Both the position numbers and the translations under genes were made by a program. Below the pieces are notes generated by a model that worked only from the letters and a program-made list of their open reading frames with translations, made no database searches and was not told the DNA's origin. A stretch of DNA of 38,003 nucleotides, from assembly GCA_016936115.1 (NCBI GenBank), contig JAFGPQ010000313.1, positions 1-38,003 on the forward strand. Reading direction: 5' to 3'. This document shows, in pieces, positions 32,732 to 38,003 of this stretch (position 1 is its first letter; each line of letters begins with the position of its first letter). Source of the DNA: Spirochaetales bacterium. GTDB taxonomy: Bacteria > Spirochaetota > Spirochaetia > DSM-2461.

Positions 32732-33694
32732 ATGATAACCATACCGGAAACAACAAAATCATGGCTTATAGAGAGTCCCATTCCCTCCGTGAGATACGGA
32801 GCGGCGGAACTGTTCCGGCCCGGATCGGGAGATCGGGAGTTACTATTGACCGATCCCCTCGTCGCCGACAGTCTGGATTCCCTGAAAAACTGGAAAGGGG
32901 AAGTACTGAAACAGCATAATAAACCGGACCTGCTCATCCACCGGCTTGCTTTTCTGGCCGATGCGGGTGTGACCCGGGAAACACCGGGCATGGAGGAAAT
33001 CGGCCAGATAATCCTGGACAGTTTCGATACCAATCAGGTCCCCCGCATCATGGTGCTGATTCCGAAAGCTTTTAGGGGGAGCGGGGAAGTGGAGTCGGCC
33101 TGGATAATCTGCGACTACCCGCAGATTCTTTATGCTCTGCTCAAGATGGGCTTCGTGAATGACAGAACCCTGGCGTCGGTCCGTTTTCTGGCGGGTCTCT
33201 CCCGGGAAAACGGCATGCCCTGCCTCTCATCCCTTGAGGGATTCCGCGGACCGGGCCCGAAAAAGGATTTCTGTCCCATCGCCAGCCTCTACTCTCTCAA
33301 AGCCCTGAATCAAGTTGAGGAGACCCGGAGGGGAGAAGCCGCCCTCAGGGCTTCCGCCTCCCTGCTGAGCCACTGGAATAACCGGGATAAAAAGAAATAT
33401 TTCATGTTCGGAGTGGGAACCGATTACGGCAAGCTCAAATACCCCCTGGTCTGGTACAACCTTTTGCACGTACTGAATGTCTTAAGCGAATCCATGATAC
33501 CGGATAATCCGCCCGCTCTGGATGAGATGGCTAAGGTTCTGCTTTTGAAAGGGGATGAGGAGCTACGGTACACCCCTGAGAGCATGTATATGTTCTACAA
33601 GGGACAGGATTTCGCCAACAAGAAGGAACCTTCGCCTACCCTGACTCTTACCGTCCTGTCCATCCTCAAGCGCCTGGGAAAGATTGATCTGTAG
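32732..33694 (+). CDS. Uncharacterised protein, possible helical-toroid fold
   Basis: A 320-residue protein with no signal peptide or TM helix. I do not recognise a characterised family. The opening SWLIESPIPSVRYGAAELF resembles the starts of other hypothetical proteins that begin with a W-L-x-E-x-x-x-P-x-V/I-R-Y pattern and contain helical repeats like prenyltransferase/squalene-cyclase toroids. Later features are a Cys/Pro segment (GMPCLSSLEGF), DFCPIASLYSLKALNQ, and KLKYPLVWYNLLHVLNVLS. It starts 22 bases after the PaaX-like stop with a clear GGGAGG, so the two are probably cotranscribed. The function is unknown. Confidence 0.75.
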   Translation: MITIPETTKSWLIESPIPSVRYGAAELFRPGSGDRELLLTDPLVADSLDSLKNWKGEVLKQHNKPDLLIHRLAFLADAGVTRETPGMEEIGQIILDSFDTNQVPRIMVLIPKAFRGSGEVESAWIICDYPQILYALLKMGFVNDRTLASVRFLAGLSRENGMPCLSSLEGFRGPGPKKDFCPIASLYSLKALNQVEETRRGEAALRASASLLSHWNNRDKKKYFMFGVGTDYGKLKYPLVWYNLLHVLNVLSESMIPDNPPALDEMAKVLLLKGDEELRYTPESMYMFYKGQDFANKKEPSPTLTLTVLSILKRLGKIDL

Positions 33695-33755
33695 AGCGAG
33701 AAATCTGATAGTCCCGACAGGTTGATGGCCATGCTTGAATGGGCCGCGCATCCTC

Positions 33756-34436
33756 TCAGATCCTACTGAAAATCCTCTTCAGGTGCATCAGTGGCTTGCC
33801 CGCGGCAAACCAGGCCGTTCCGAAGGCAATCAGGGCCGTCGATTCGGCGTAGAAGAGAAGATTGATCCGGTTCAGGTCCTCCGGAGTAAGTGGAGTGAAT
33901 TTCACCAGCAGGGGAAAACTGAGCAGGCTGGCCGTCATAAGGCCTGAGCAAATAAGATAGATGACCCTCCGTGCATTGGAGAATCGGTCCTTTTTGAGTT
34001 TCGCCCTTCTGGCGAAGCAGAGACATAAAAAGATAAGCTGAGCGAAGAGCAGGATGGAAAAGAAATAGTGCAGGCTTTCATTCGAACGGATCAGCTTCTC
34101 CAGGCAATCCTTATACTCGGTGATCTCTATAGGTAAGCCGGTGGGCGCCAATGCCGTTCCTATAGCACAGATAGCGGCTATCTTGCTGATAAGGGCTTCG
34201 TAATAATAGCGGCCGTTGTAGATCAAAAGAAAAAATCCCGTAATAAACAGGAGTCCCACGAAAATATTCCGGCTGACCGTGTAGTAGTAGGCGCTGATGG
34301 ATGTGATGATCCTTTGATAGATGAGGGTAACCAGAAAGGGGAGGGAGATGGCCGTCAGGCCTATGATAAAGCGCTGGGTTTCGTAATCGTATACTTTTGC
34401 CGTTTCCTTAAAGAGCCAGGGGAATATTTTTTTCAT
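33756..34436 (-). CDS. Uncharacterised multi-pass membrane protein
   Basis: A 226-residue protein with about six hydrophobic helices (for example FIIGLTAISLPFLVTLIYQ at 23-41 and NIFVGLLFITGFFLLIYNG at 57-75). Between the first two helices SISAYYYTVSRNIFVG resembles the SISAYYHT-x-x-R-x-x-FVG pattern I recall from other hypothetical or DUF998-like membrane proteins. No catalytic motif is seen. Its ATG overlaps the stop of the gene before it (TGATG), so the two are translationally coupled and probably form a complex. The function is unknown. Confidence 0.78.
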   Translation of the reverse strand: MKKIFPWLFKETAKVYDYETQRFIIGLTAISLPFLVTLIYQRIITSISAYYYTVSRNIFVGLLFITGFFLLIYNGRYYYEALISKIAAICAIGTALAPTGLPIEITEYKDCLEKLIRSNESLHYFFSILLFAQLIFLCLCFARRAKLKKDRFSNARRVIYLICSGLMTASLLSFPLLVKFTPLTPEDLNRINLLFYAESTALIAFGTAWFAAGKPLMHLKRIFSRI

Positions 34437-34999
34437 CAGTACCGGGGTTTCCTTTCCGAAACGGTGCCGTCCGTGGCCGGCACTTCGATCGCCTCATTCA
34501 GCCGTTCCCCCGTTTTGCACCAGTGCAGTCTCAGAAAAGAGGCGATGAACAGATAGAGGATTTTACTGAAGAGGAACTGAAAGAAGAGAGAGATGGCCAG
34601 GCAGAGGGTGTCTGCCCCGGAAATCAACGGCAGGAGGGGATTCGGGCTTTTCAGTCCCGAGGAGGCCATCTCGTCGATCTGGGCATTCCAGAAGCAGGCT
34701 GTACCGTTGGCGTAGCCGCAGAAGTCGCAGTTCAGCCTGTCGAAGGCTCTCATCCCCGCTATGGATCCCCGATCCAGGAGAATATAGTCCCCGGTTTTCA
34801 GCTTGAAAGCAGGCACGAGCATCCAGCGATAGAGGATGGTAATAACCGTCAGATGAAGGAATAGGAATTCCAGAAAGCTGATGTACATCAACCCTCCTCC
34901 GAGGGCGGTCCGGATCCAGCCGATACGGCGGACATGGGTCATGAAAATGGATCCGGCGATAAGGGGCTTAATTTCTATCTCTTTTTCAATGCTGCTCAT
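34436..34999 (-). CDS. Uncharacterised membrane protein with CxxC motif
   Basis: I start this gene at 34999 (MSSIEKEIEIKPLIAGSIF) because the track's upstream 45 residues lie antisense to the hydrolase gene, and GAGG plus a TTGACC-17-TATAAA promoter precede this ATG. The 187-residue protein has a hydrophobic helix (LMYISFLEFLFLHLTVITILYRWMLV), then DYILLDRGSIAGMRAFDRLNCDFCGYANG, then a second hydrophobic region (about 130-160). The NCDFCGYANG block resembles an NCxYCGYxNG motif I remember from a conserved family of bacterial membrane proteins of unknown function. The Cys pair (plus ACFWN) could bind a metal or be redox-active. It is coupled to the next gene. Confidence 0.72.
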   Translation of the reverse strand: MSSIEKEIEIKPLIAGSIFMTHVRRIGWIRTALGGGLMYISFLEFLFLHLTVITILYRWMLVPAFKLKTGDYILLDRGSIAGMRAFDRLNCDFCGYANGTACFWNAQIDEMASSGLKSPNPLLPLISGADTLCLAISLFFQFLFSKILYLFIASFLRLHWCKTGERLNEAIEVPATDGTVSERKPRY

Positions 35000-35008
35000 A
35001 ACCTCACT

Positions 35009-35037
35009 TTTATAAGTCAGAAATGAACGGAGGTCAA
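35009..35037 (-). promoter_or_regulatory. Promoter of the two-gene membrane-protein operon
   Basis: On the minus strand TTGACC (35037-35032), 17 bases and TATAAA (35014-35009), then 9 bases to the ATG at 34999. Strong match, with a leader of only a few bases. Confidence 0.6.
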
Positions 35038-35075
35038 GCTTTTTTTCCCGGTCCGGGCTATACTGATGACAGCCT

Positions 35076-36005
35076 ATGAACGTTTTCAACCGATCCCTGG
35101 CAGCGTTTTTCCTCCCTTTCCTTTCGGCCTGCACAACCCTGGAATCGCCGGCACTTCCCTGGGTGGATGAGTCGGGATACTTTACCCTGTTCGGACTCGA
35201 CGCGCTTGCGGGGGAACGGGAATCGGGATATGCCCCCGGGGAAAAGGGAGATTTCTGGACCTGGTCCCTTACTCCCGCCGAACCTCGGGGAACAGTTGTT
35301 TTTATTCACGGTTTCCTTGATCACTCCGCCCTGAGCGGGCAGCTCTTCGAATTCCTCAATCGGCGGAATTACCGGATTATCGCCTATGATCTGCCCGGTC
35401 ACGGCCTGTCCGGGGGTGTGCGGGCCGGGCTGGAGGACTTTGAGGAGTACCTGACTAGCCTGGACAGGGTTATGGCTTATTGGGATCTGTCCTTTGAAGA
35501 GACCCTGTTCATAGGACATAGCACGGGTGCAGCCATTCTCCTTGACCGGCTTTTGTCGGGGCAGCAGCTGGGCGGAGCCGTTCTGGCCTCTCCCCTGATC
35601 CGCTTTCGCCACTACTCCGGGGCTGTCTTCATGACGGAGCATCTGTTTCACGGGAAAGGGAGTATTCGGGTCAGTAAGAAGCCAGTCACCTCGAATCCCG
35701 CCTTCAATGAGAAAAAACGGCAGGATCCCCTTGCCATCAAAAGAATGCCCCTGAACTGGCCCCTGGCGGTCAGGACGTGGGAAAAAAATCTGCCCGAGGG
35801 GGAAAGGCCCTGTTCTACGGATCTTCTTCTACTCCAGGGGGAGAGGGACTGGGTGGTTTCCTACGAGGAGAATATAACCCGCATCCTGGACTGGTTCCCC
35901 CGAACCCGGGTCAGATACTACCCCGGCCTGAAACACCATATACTTAATGAGGCGGAGACGGATGATGTCTACGGGGAGCTGGCTCTTTTTCTCGATACCC
36001 ATTAA
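35076..36005 (+). CDS. Alpha/beta hydrolase lipoprotein (lysophospholipase/serine aminopeptidase S33-like)
   Basis: A 309-residue protein with a lipobox signal peptide (MNVFNRSLAAFFLPFLSAC, Cys19), so it is membrane-anchored outside the cytoplasm. The alpha/beta hydrolase core has the oxyanion region VVFIHGFLDHSALSGQ, YDLPGHGLSGG, the nucleophile Ser149 in FIGHSTGAA, Asp258 in LLQGERDWVV and His287 or His288 in PGLKHHILN. This set matches monoglyceride lipase/lysophospholipase PldB-like enzymes; the substrate is probably a lipid ester, which is inference. TATACT lies 11 bases before the ATG. Its last codons overlap the convergent AraC gene by 4 bases. Confidence 0.87.
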   Translation: MNVFNRSLAAFFLPFLSACTTLESPALPWVDESGYFTLFGLDALAGERESGYAPGEKGDFWTWSLTPAEPRGTVVFIHGFLDHSALSGQLFEFLNRRNYRIIAYDLPGHGLSGGVRAGLEDFEEYLTSLDRVMAYWDLSFEETLFIGHSTGAAILLDRLLSGQQLGGAVLASPLIRFRHYSGAVFMTEHLFHGKGSIRVSKKPVTSNPAFNEKKRQDPLAIKRMPLNWPLAVRTWEKNLPEGERPCSTDLLLLQGERDWVVSYEENITRILDWFPRTRVRYYPGLKHHILNEAETDDVYGELALFLDTH

Positions 36006-36871
36006 TGGCTGTTCTTATACTCCCGGGGAGTCAGGCCGGTTTTCTCTTTGAAAATGCGGTTGAAGTAAGCCGGTGAGGAGAAGCCGCAGGCCCAGGCCGT
36101 TTCCGAGCAGTTCAGCTTCGTCTCCGCAAGCAAGGTACGGGCTCGTACGATCCTCTCCCGGTTGATATAGGAACTGAGTTTTTCCCCCATCTCTTTGTGA
36201 AACAGATGGGACAGGTAGTCCGGGGAGCAGTTCAGCAGCCCCGACAGGTAGTGAACGGTCAGCCGGGGGTTATCCAGCTCCACCCTTATCTGGGAGCAGG
36301 CGGCCAGAACTTTCTCACTGTACTTTTCCCCGTCCTCCGAACCGGAGAGGAAGATATCCCCCAGATAGAAAACCAGGGTACGGAACAGATCTCCCAGTAA
36401 TGTCCTGTCGCCCCGGCGGCAGACGTCTATCATGATATTTCCCAGGGCGGCCAGCCGTTCCCCTTTTCTGGTAAATCGGAAGATAAGATCGCTGACCCGG
36501 GGACTCTCCCTGTTTCCCTCGGCTATTCCGATATGGCAGCTCACATTATGCCGGTCCATCCTCACCACCAGATTCCGGAACTCCTTTCTGTTCCCTCGAA
36601 TCATTTCAGGATGGCGTGTCAGGGGAGGGACGATCAGCACATGGCCGGGCTTGAGGACATACTCCCCCTCCCGAAAGGAGAAGAGGGATTCCTCGTTCAG
36701 CTGGATGAACAGTTCGGGAAACAGATGGACATGGCCCGTATATTCCCCCCTGCGGGTTGAAAATCCCCCCTCTCCCAGGCCGGGTGAGGGCACGTGAAGG
36801 GTTACGCTCTCTTCCTCCCAGCGGTTACCCAGGTTTGAGACAATCTGCAGAAGTTTTTGCTCCCGTTCCAT
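36002..36871 (-). CDS. AraC-family regulator with cupin-like sensor domain
   Basis: I start at 36871 (MEREQKLLQIVSNLGNRW) because TAGGAG lies 5 bases upstream; the track's extra 20 residues run through the promoter. The 289-residue protein has an N-terminal cupin/AraC-binding-like domain (about 15-140: YTGHVHLFPELFIQLNEESLFSF, GHVLIVPPLTRHPEM) and a C-terminal double HTH (about 190-289: YLSGLLNCSPDYLSHLFHKEMG ... CSETAWACGFSSPAYFNRIFKEKTGLTPREYK). It is divergent from the ThuA/dehydrogenase operon and most likely regulates it in response to a sugar. Its promoter shares its -35 box with that operon's promoter. Confidence 0.9.
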   Translation of the reverse strand: MEREQKLLQIVSNLGNRWEEESVTLHVPSPGLGEGGFSTRRGEYTGHVHLFPELFIQLNEESLFSFREGEYVLKPGHVLIVPPLTRHPEMIRGNRKEFRNLVVRMDRHNVSCHIGIAEGNRESPRVSDLIFRFTRKGERLAALGNIMIDVCRRGDRTLLGDLFRTLVFYLGDIFLSGSEDGEKYSEKVLAACSQIRVELDNPRLTVHYLSGLLNCSPDYLSHLFHKEMGEKLSSYINRERIVRARTLLAETKLNCSETAWACGFSSPAYFNRIFKEKTGLTPREYKNSH

Positions 36872-36902
36872 CAGGGCTCCTAAGATTTGTATAACTTTTA
36901 GA

Positions 36903-36931
36903 AGTATAATGAAAGAAGATCCCGTTGCCAA
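36903..36931 (-). promoter_or_regulatory. Promoter of the AraC-family gene
   Basis: On the minus strand TTGGCA (36931-36926), 17 bases and TATACT (36908-36903). The leader of about 25 bases contains TAGGAG. The -35 hexamer occupies the same DNA as the -35 of the opposite promoter. Confidence 0.6.
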
Positions 36932-36953
36932 CCGGTGAGACGCCTCCTATAAT
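36925..36953 (+). promoter_or_regulatory. Promoter of the ThuA/dehydrogenase operon
   Basis: TTGCCA (36925-36930), 17 bases, and a perfect TATAAT (36948-36953). The leader of about 30 bases has AGGAGG (36977-36982) 7 bases before the ATG. It overlaps the divergent AraC promoter at the -35 box. Confidence 0.65.
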
Positions 36954-36984
36954 GAATCTGTTAACATCAATATAACAGGAGGCG
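36941..36984 (+). repeat. Inverted repeat enclosing the thuA ribosome site
   Basis: CGCCTCCT (36941-36948) is the exact complement of AGGAGGCG (36977-36984), which contains the Shine-Dalgarno of the ThuA gene. A small palindrome TGTTAACA lies between the arms. Only a transcript starting upstream of 36941 could fold this way. Confidence 0.4.
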
Positions 36985-36989
36985 GGGTC

Positions 36990-37775
36990 ATGGGCGAAAC
37001 CATTAATGTAACCGTTTGGAACGAATACAGGCACGAGAAGGAACATGAGGAAGTGAGAAAGCTCTATCCCCATGGCATACATAGGGTAATAGCCGATTAT
37101 CTTAATTCTCAAGAAGGAATTAAGGCGGATACGGCCACTCTGGATGAACCGGAACACGGGCTGACCGAAGAAGTCCTTTCCCGGACCGATGTTCTGATCT
37201 GGTGGGGACATATGGCCCATGATCAGGTCGAGGATGCCGTTGTTGATCGTGTTCAGAAGAGAGTTCTCGAGGGAATGGGCCTTATCGTTCTTCACTCGGG
37301 GCATTTCTCTAAGATATTTAGAAGAATTCTGGGGACAAACTGTTCTCTCAAGTGGCGTGAAGAAGCGGAAAAGGAACGACTCTGGAACCTGGCCCCCACA
37401 CATCCCATCACCAGAGGTATCGGTGAATATATTGAACTGCCCAACACGGAGATGTACGGGGAGCGCTTCGATATTCCCGAACCGGACAGGCTGATTTTTG
37501 TCTCCTGGTTCGAAGGGGGCGAGGTCTTCCGCTCCGGCTGTGTCTGGGAGAGGGGCCACGGGCGGATTTTCTACTTCCGCCCCGGACACGAAACCTATCC
37601 CATTTTCTACAATGAACAGATTATGACGGTTATCACCAATGCGGCGAGATGGGCCCATACGGGTATGACCCTTCCCGACAACTGTCCCAACAGCAAGCCC
37701 CTGGAGAAACTGTCCCCCAAGTCGGTTGATTTCGGTTCGGCCGGGGTCGTTCAGAGCCGGGAGGACATAGGCTGA
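36990..37775 (+). CDS. ThuA family protein (trehalose-utilisation-like)
   Basis: A 261-residue cytoplasmic protein with the ThuA class I glutamine-amidotransferase-like fold: [32 protein letters not shown] at the start, [14 protein letters not shown] (about 67-80), [28 protein letters not shown] (about 97-124), and [21 protein letters not shown] near the C-terminus. In Rhizobium, ThuA works with ThuB (a Gfo/Idh/MocA dehydrogenase) in converting trehalose-type disaccharides to 3-keto derivatives. Here the next gene is also a Gfo/Idh/MocA protein and its start overlaps this stop (TGATG), fitting the same pairing. The true sugar is not known. Confidence 0.9.
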   Translation: MGETINVTVWNEYRHEKEHEEVRKLYPHGIHRVIADYLNSQEGIKADTATLDEPEHGLTEEVLSRTDVLIWWGHMAHDQVEDAVVDRVQKRVLEGMGLIVLHSGHFSKIFRRILGTNCSLKWREEAEKERLWNLAPTHPITRGIGEYIELPNTEMYGERFDIPEPDRLIFVSWFEGGEVFRSGCVWERGHGRIFYFRPGHETYPIFYNEQIMTVITNAARWAHTGMTLPDNCPNSKPLEKLSPKSVDFGSAGVVQSREDIG

Positions 37776-38003
37776 TGGAAAAACTCAGGGCGGCCGTCAT
37801 CGGCCTGGGAATGGGAAAGCAGCATATCAAGGGGTATCAGAGCCATCCTTCGGTGGACGTGGTCGCCGTGGCCGACCTGAATGAAGAGCTGTGCCATAGC
37901 GTGCAAAAGGAGTTCGGTATATCCGCCTCCTACCGGGATGCTCAGGAGATGATAAGCCGGGAAAAGCCGGACATCGTCTCCATCGCCACACCCAATAAAT
38001 TCC
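37775..38003 (+). CDS. Gfo/Idh/MocA-family oxidoreductase, N-terminal part (cut by window end)
   Basis: The frame from the ATG at 37775 is open to the window end and gives 76 residues absent from the ORF track. It begins [20 protein letters not shown], with the dinucleotide-binding loop GLGMGKQH, followed by VDVVAVADLNEELCHS (NAD(P) ribose-binding acidic residue at the end of beta-2), YRDAQEMI and KPDIVSIATPNKF, the conserved cofactor-contact segment. It should oxidise or reduce a sugar or sugar derivative. It is translationally coupled to ThuA by a TGATG overlap. The catalytic domain lies beyond the window. Confidence 0.9.
   Translation, partial: MEKLRAAVIGLGMGKQHIKGYQSHPSVDVVAVADLNEELCHSVQKEFGISASYRDAQEMISREKPDIVSIATPNKF

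Noticed and set aside
35000-35134. N-terminal extension of the CxxC membrane protein
   Set aside because: It overlaps the start of the divergent hydrolase and crosses a strong promoter; the start at 34999 fits better.
36825-37658. 277-residue minus-strand ORF opposite thuA
   Set aside because: It runs through the divergent promoter region and the AraC start and shows no protein family features.
1-38003. tRNA, rRNA, CRISPR arrays, riboswitches, insertion sequences, prophage
   Set aside because: No cloverleaf, rRNA-like stretch, regularly spaced repeat array, transposase or phage protein was seen by eye in any gap or ORF.

Overview
The window looks like a piece of chromosome from a free-living, sugar-fermenting spirochaete (Spirochaeta/Sediminispirochaeta-like). 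I infer this from several things: periplasmic proteins with signal peptides ending in ...FANG/...FAFANG, relaxed spirochaete-type lipoboxes, moderately GC-rich coding sequence with AT-rich promoters, dense carbohydrate ABC transporters each with its own regulator, and YesM/YesN-type and AraC-type regulators. No rRNA, tRNA, CRISPR array or insertion sequence was seen. No gap between genes exceeds about 210 bases.

Layout. (1) 1-686: 3' part of an iron-chelate-type ABC ATPase. (2) 676-7991, minus strand: a glycan-oligosaccharide locus with a membrane-anchored AraC-type regulator (broken by a frameshift in a GA/CT tract), a solute-binding protein, two permeases and an intracellular heparinase II/III-family lyase. 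(3) 8054-8995: a small lipoprotein and a Nudix hydrolase, divergent. (4) 9092-18420, plus strand: a tight seven-gene operon. It holds a galactofuranose-type transporter (YtfQ, YtfR, YtfT, YjfF), then a YesM-type histidine kinase, a YesN-type response regulator, and a lipoprotein made of two tandem periplasmic-binding-protein domains. The second of those domains closely resembles the operon's own YtfQ. (5) 18414-25109: a LacI regulator divergent from an alpha-galactoside operon (two permeases, binding protein, GH36 alpha-galactosidase). (6) 25156-30004: housekeeping and accessory genes: rRNA-methyltransferase-like protein, flavin reductase, AraC-HTH/alkylguanine methyltransferase, YhcH/TabA-like protein, MFS transporter and GNAT acetyltransferase. 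(7) 30098-33694: GH78 alpha-L-rhamnosidase-like enzyme, PaaX-like regulator, and an unrecognised soluble protein. (8) 33756-34999: two coupled membrane proteins of unknown function. (9) 35076-38003: lipoprotein alpha/beta hydrolase, cupin/AraC regulator, and the start of a ThuA plus Gfo/Idh/MocA operon.

How it fits together. Three independent binding-protein-dependent sugar importers each sit beside a dedicated sensor/regulator and, in two cases, an intracellular glycosidase or lyase. A hairpin with a short T-run directly follows each of the three binding-protein genes, as expected if the binding protein is made in excess over the rest of its operon. The best candidate for an undescribed system is the galactofuranose operon: transporter, two-component system and tandem binding-protein lipoprotein together look like a three-component periplasmic sugar sensor.

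Regulatory DNA is unusually readable. There are two back-to-back promoters sharing one -35 box, a long dyad at the PaaX-like gene, 21-bp-phased half-sites at the LacI promoter region, and several promoters placed so that transcripts would start at or within a few bases of the ATG. All promoter and operator calls are by eye.
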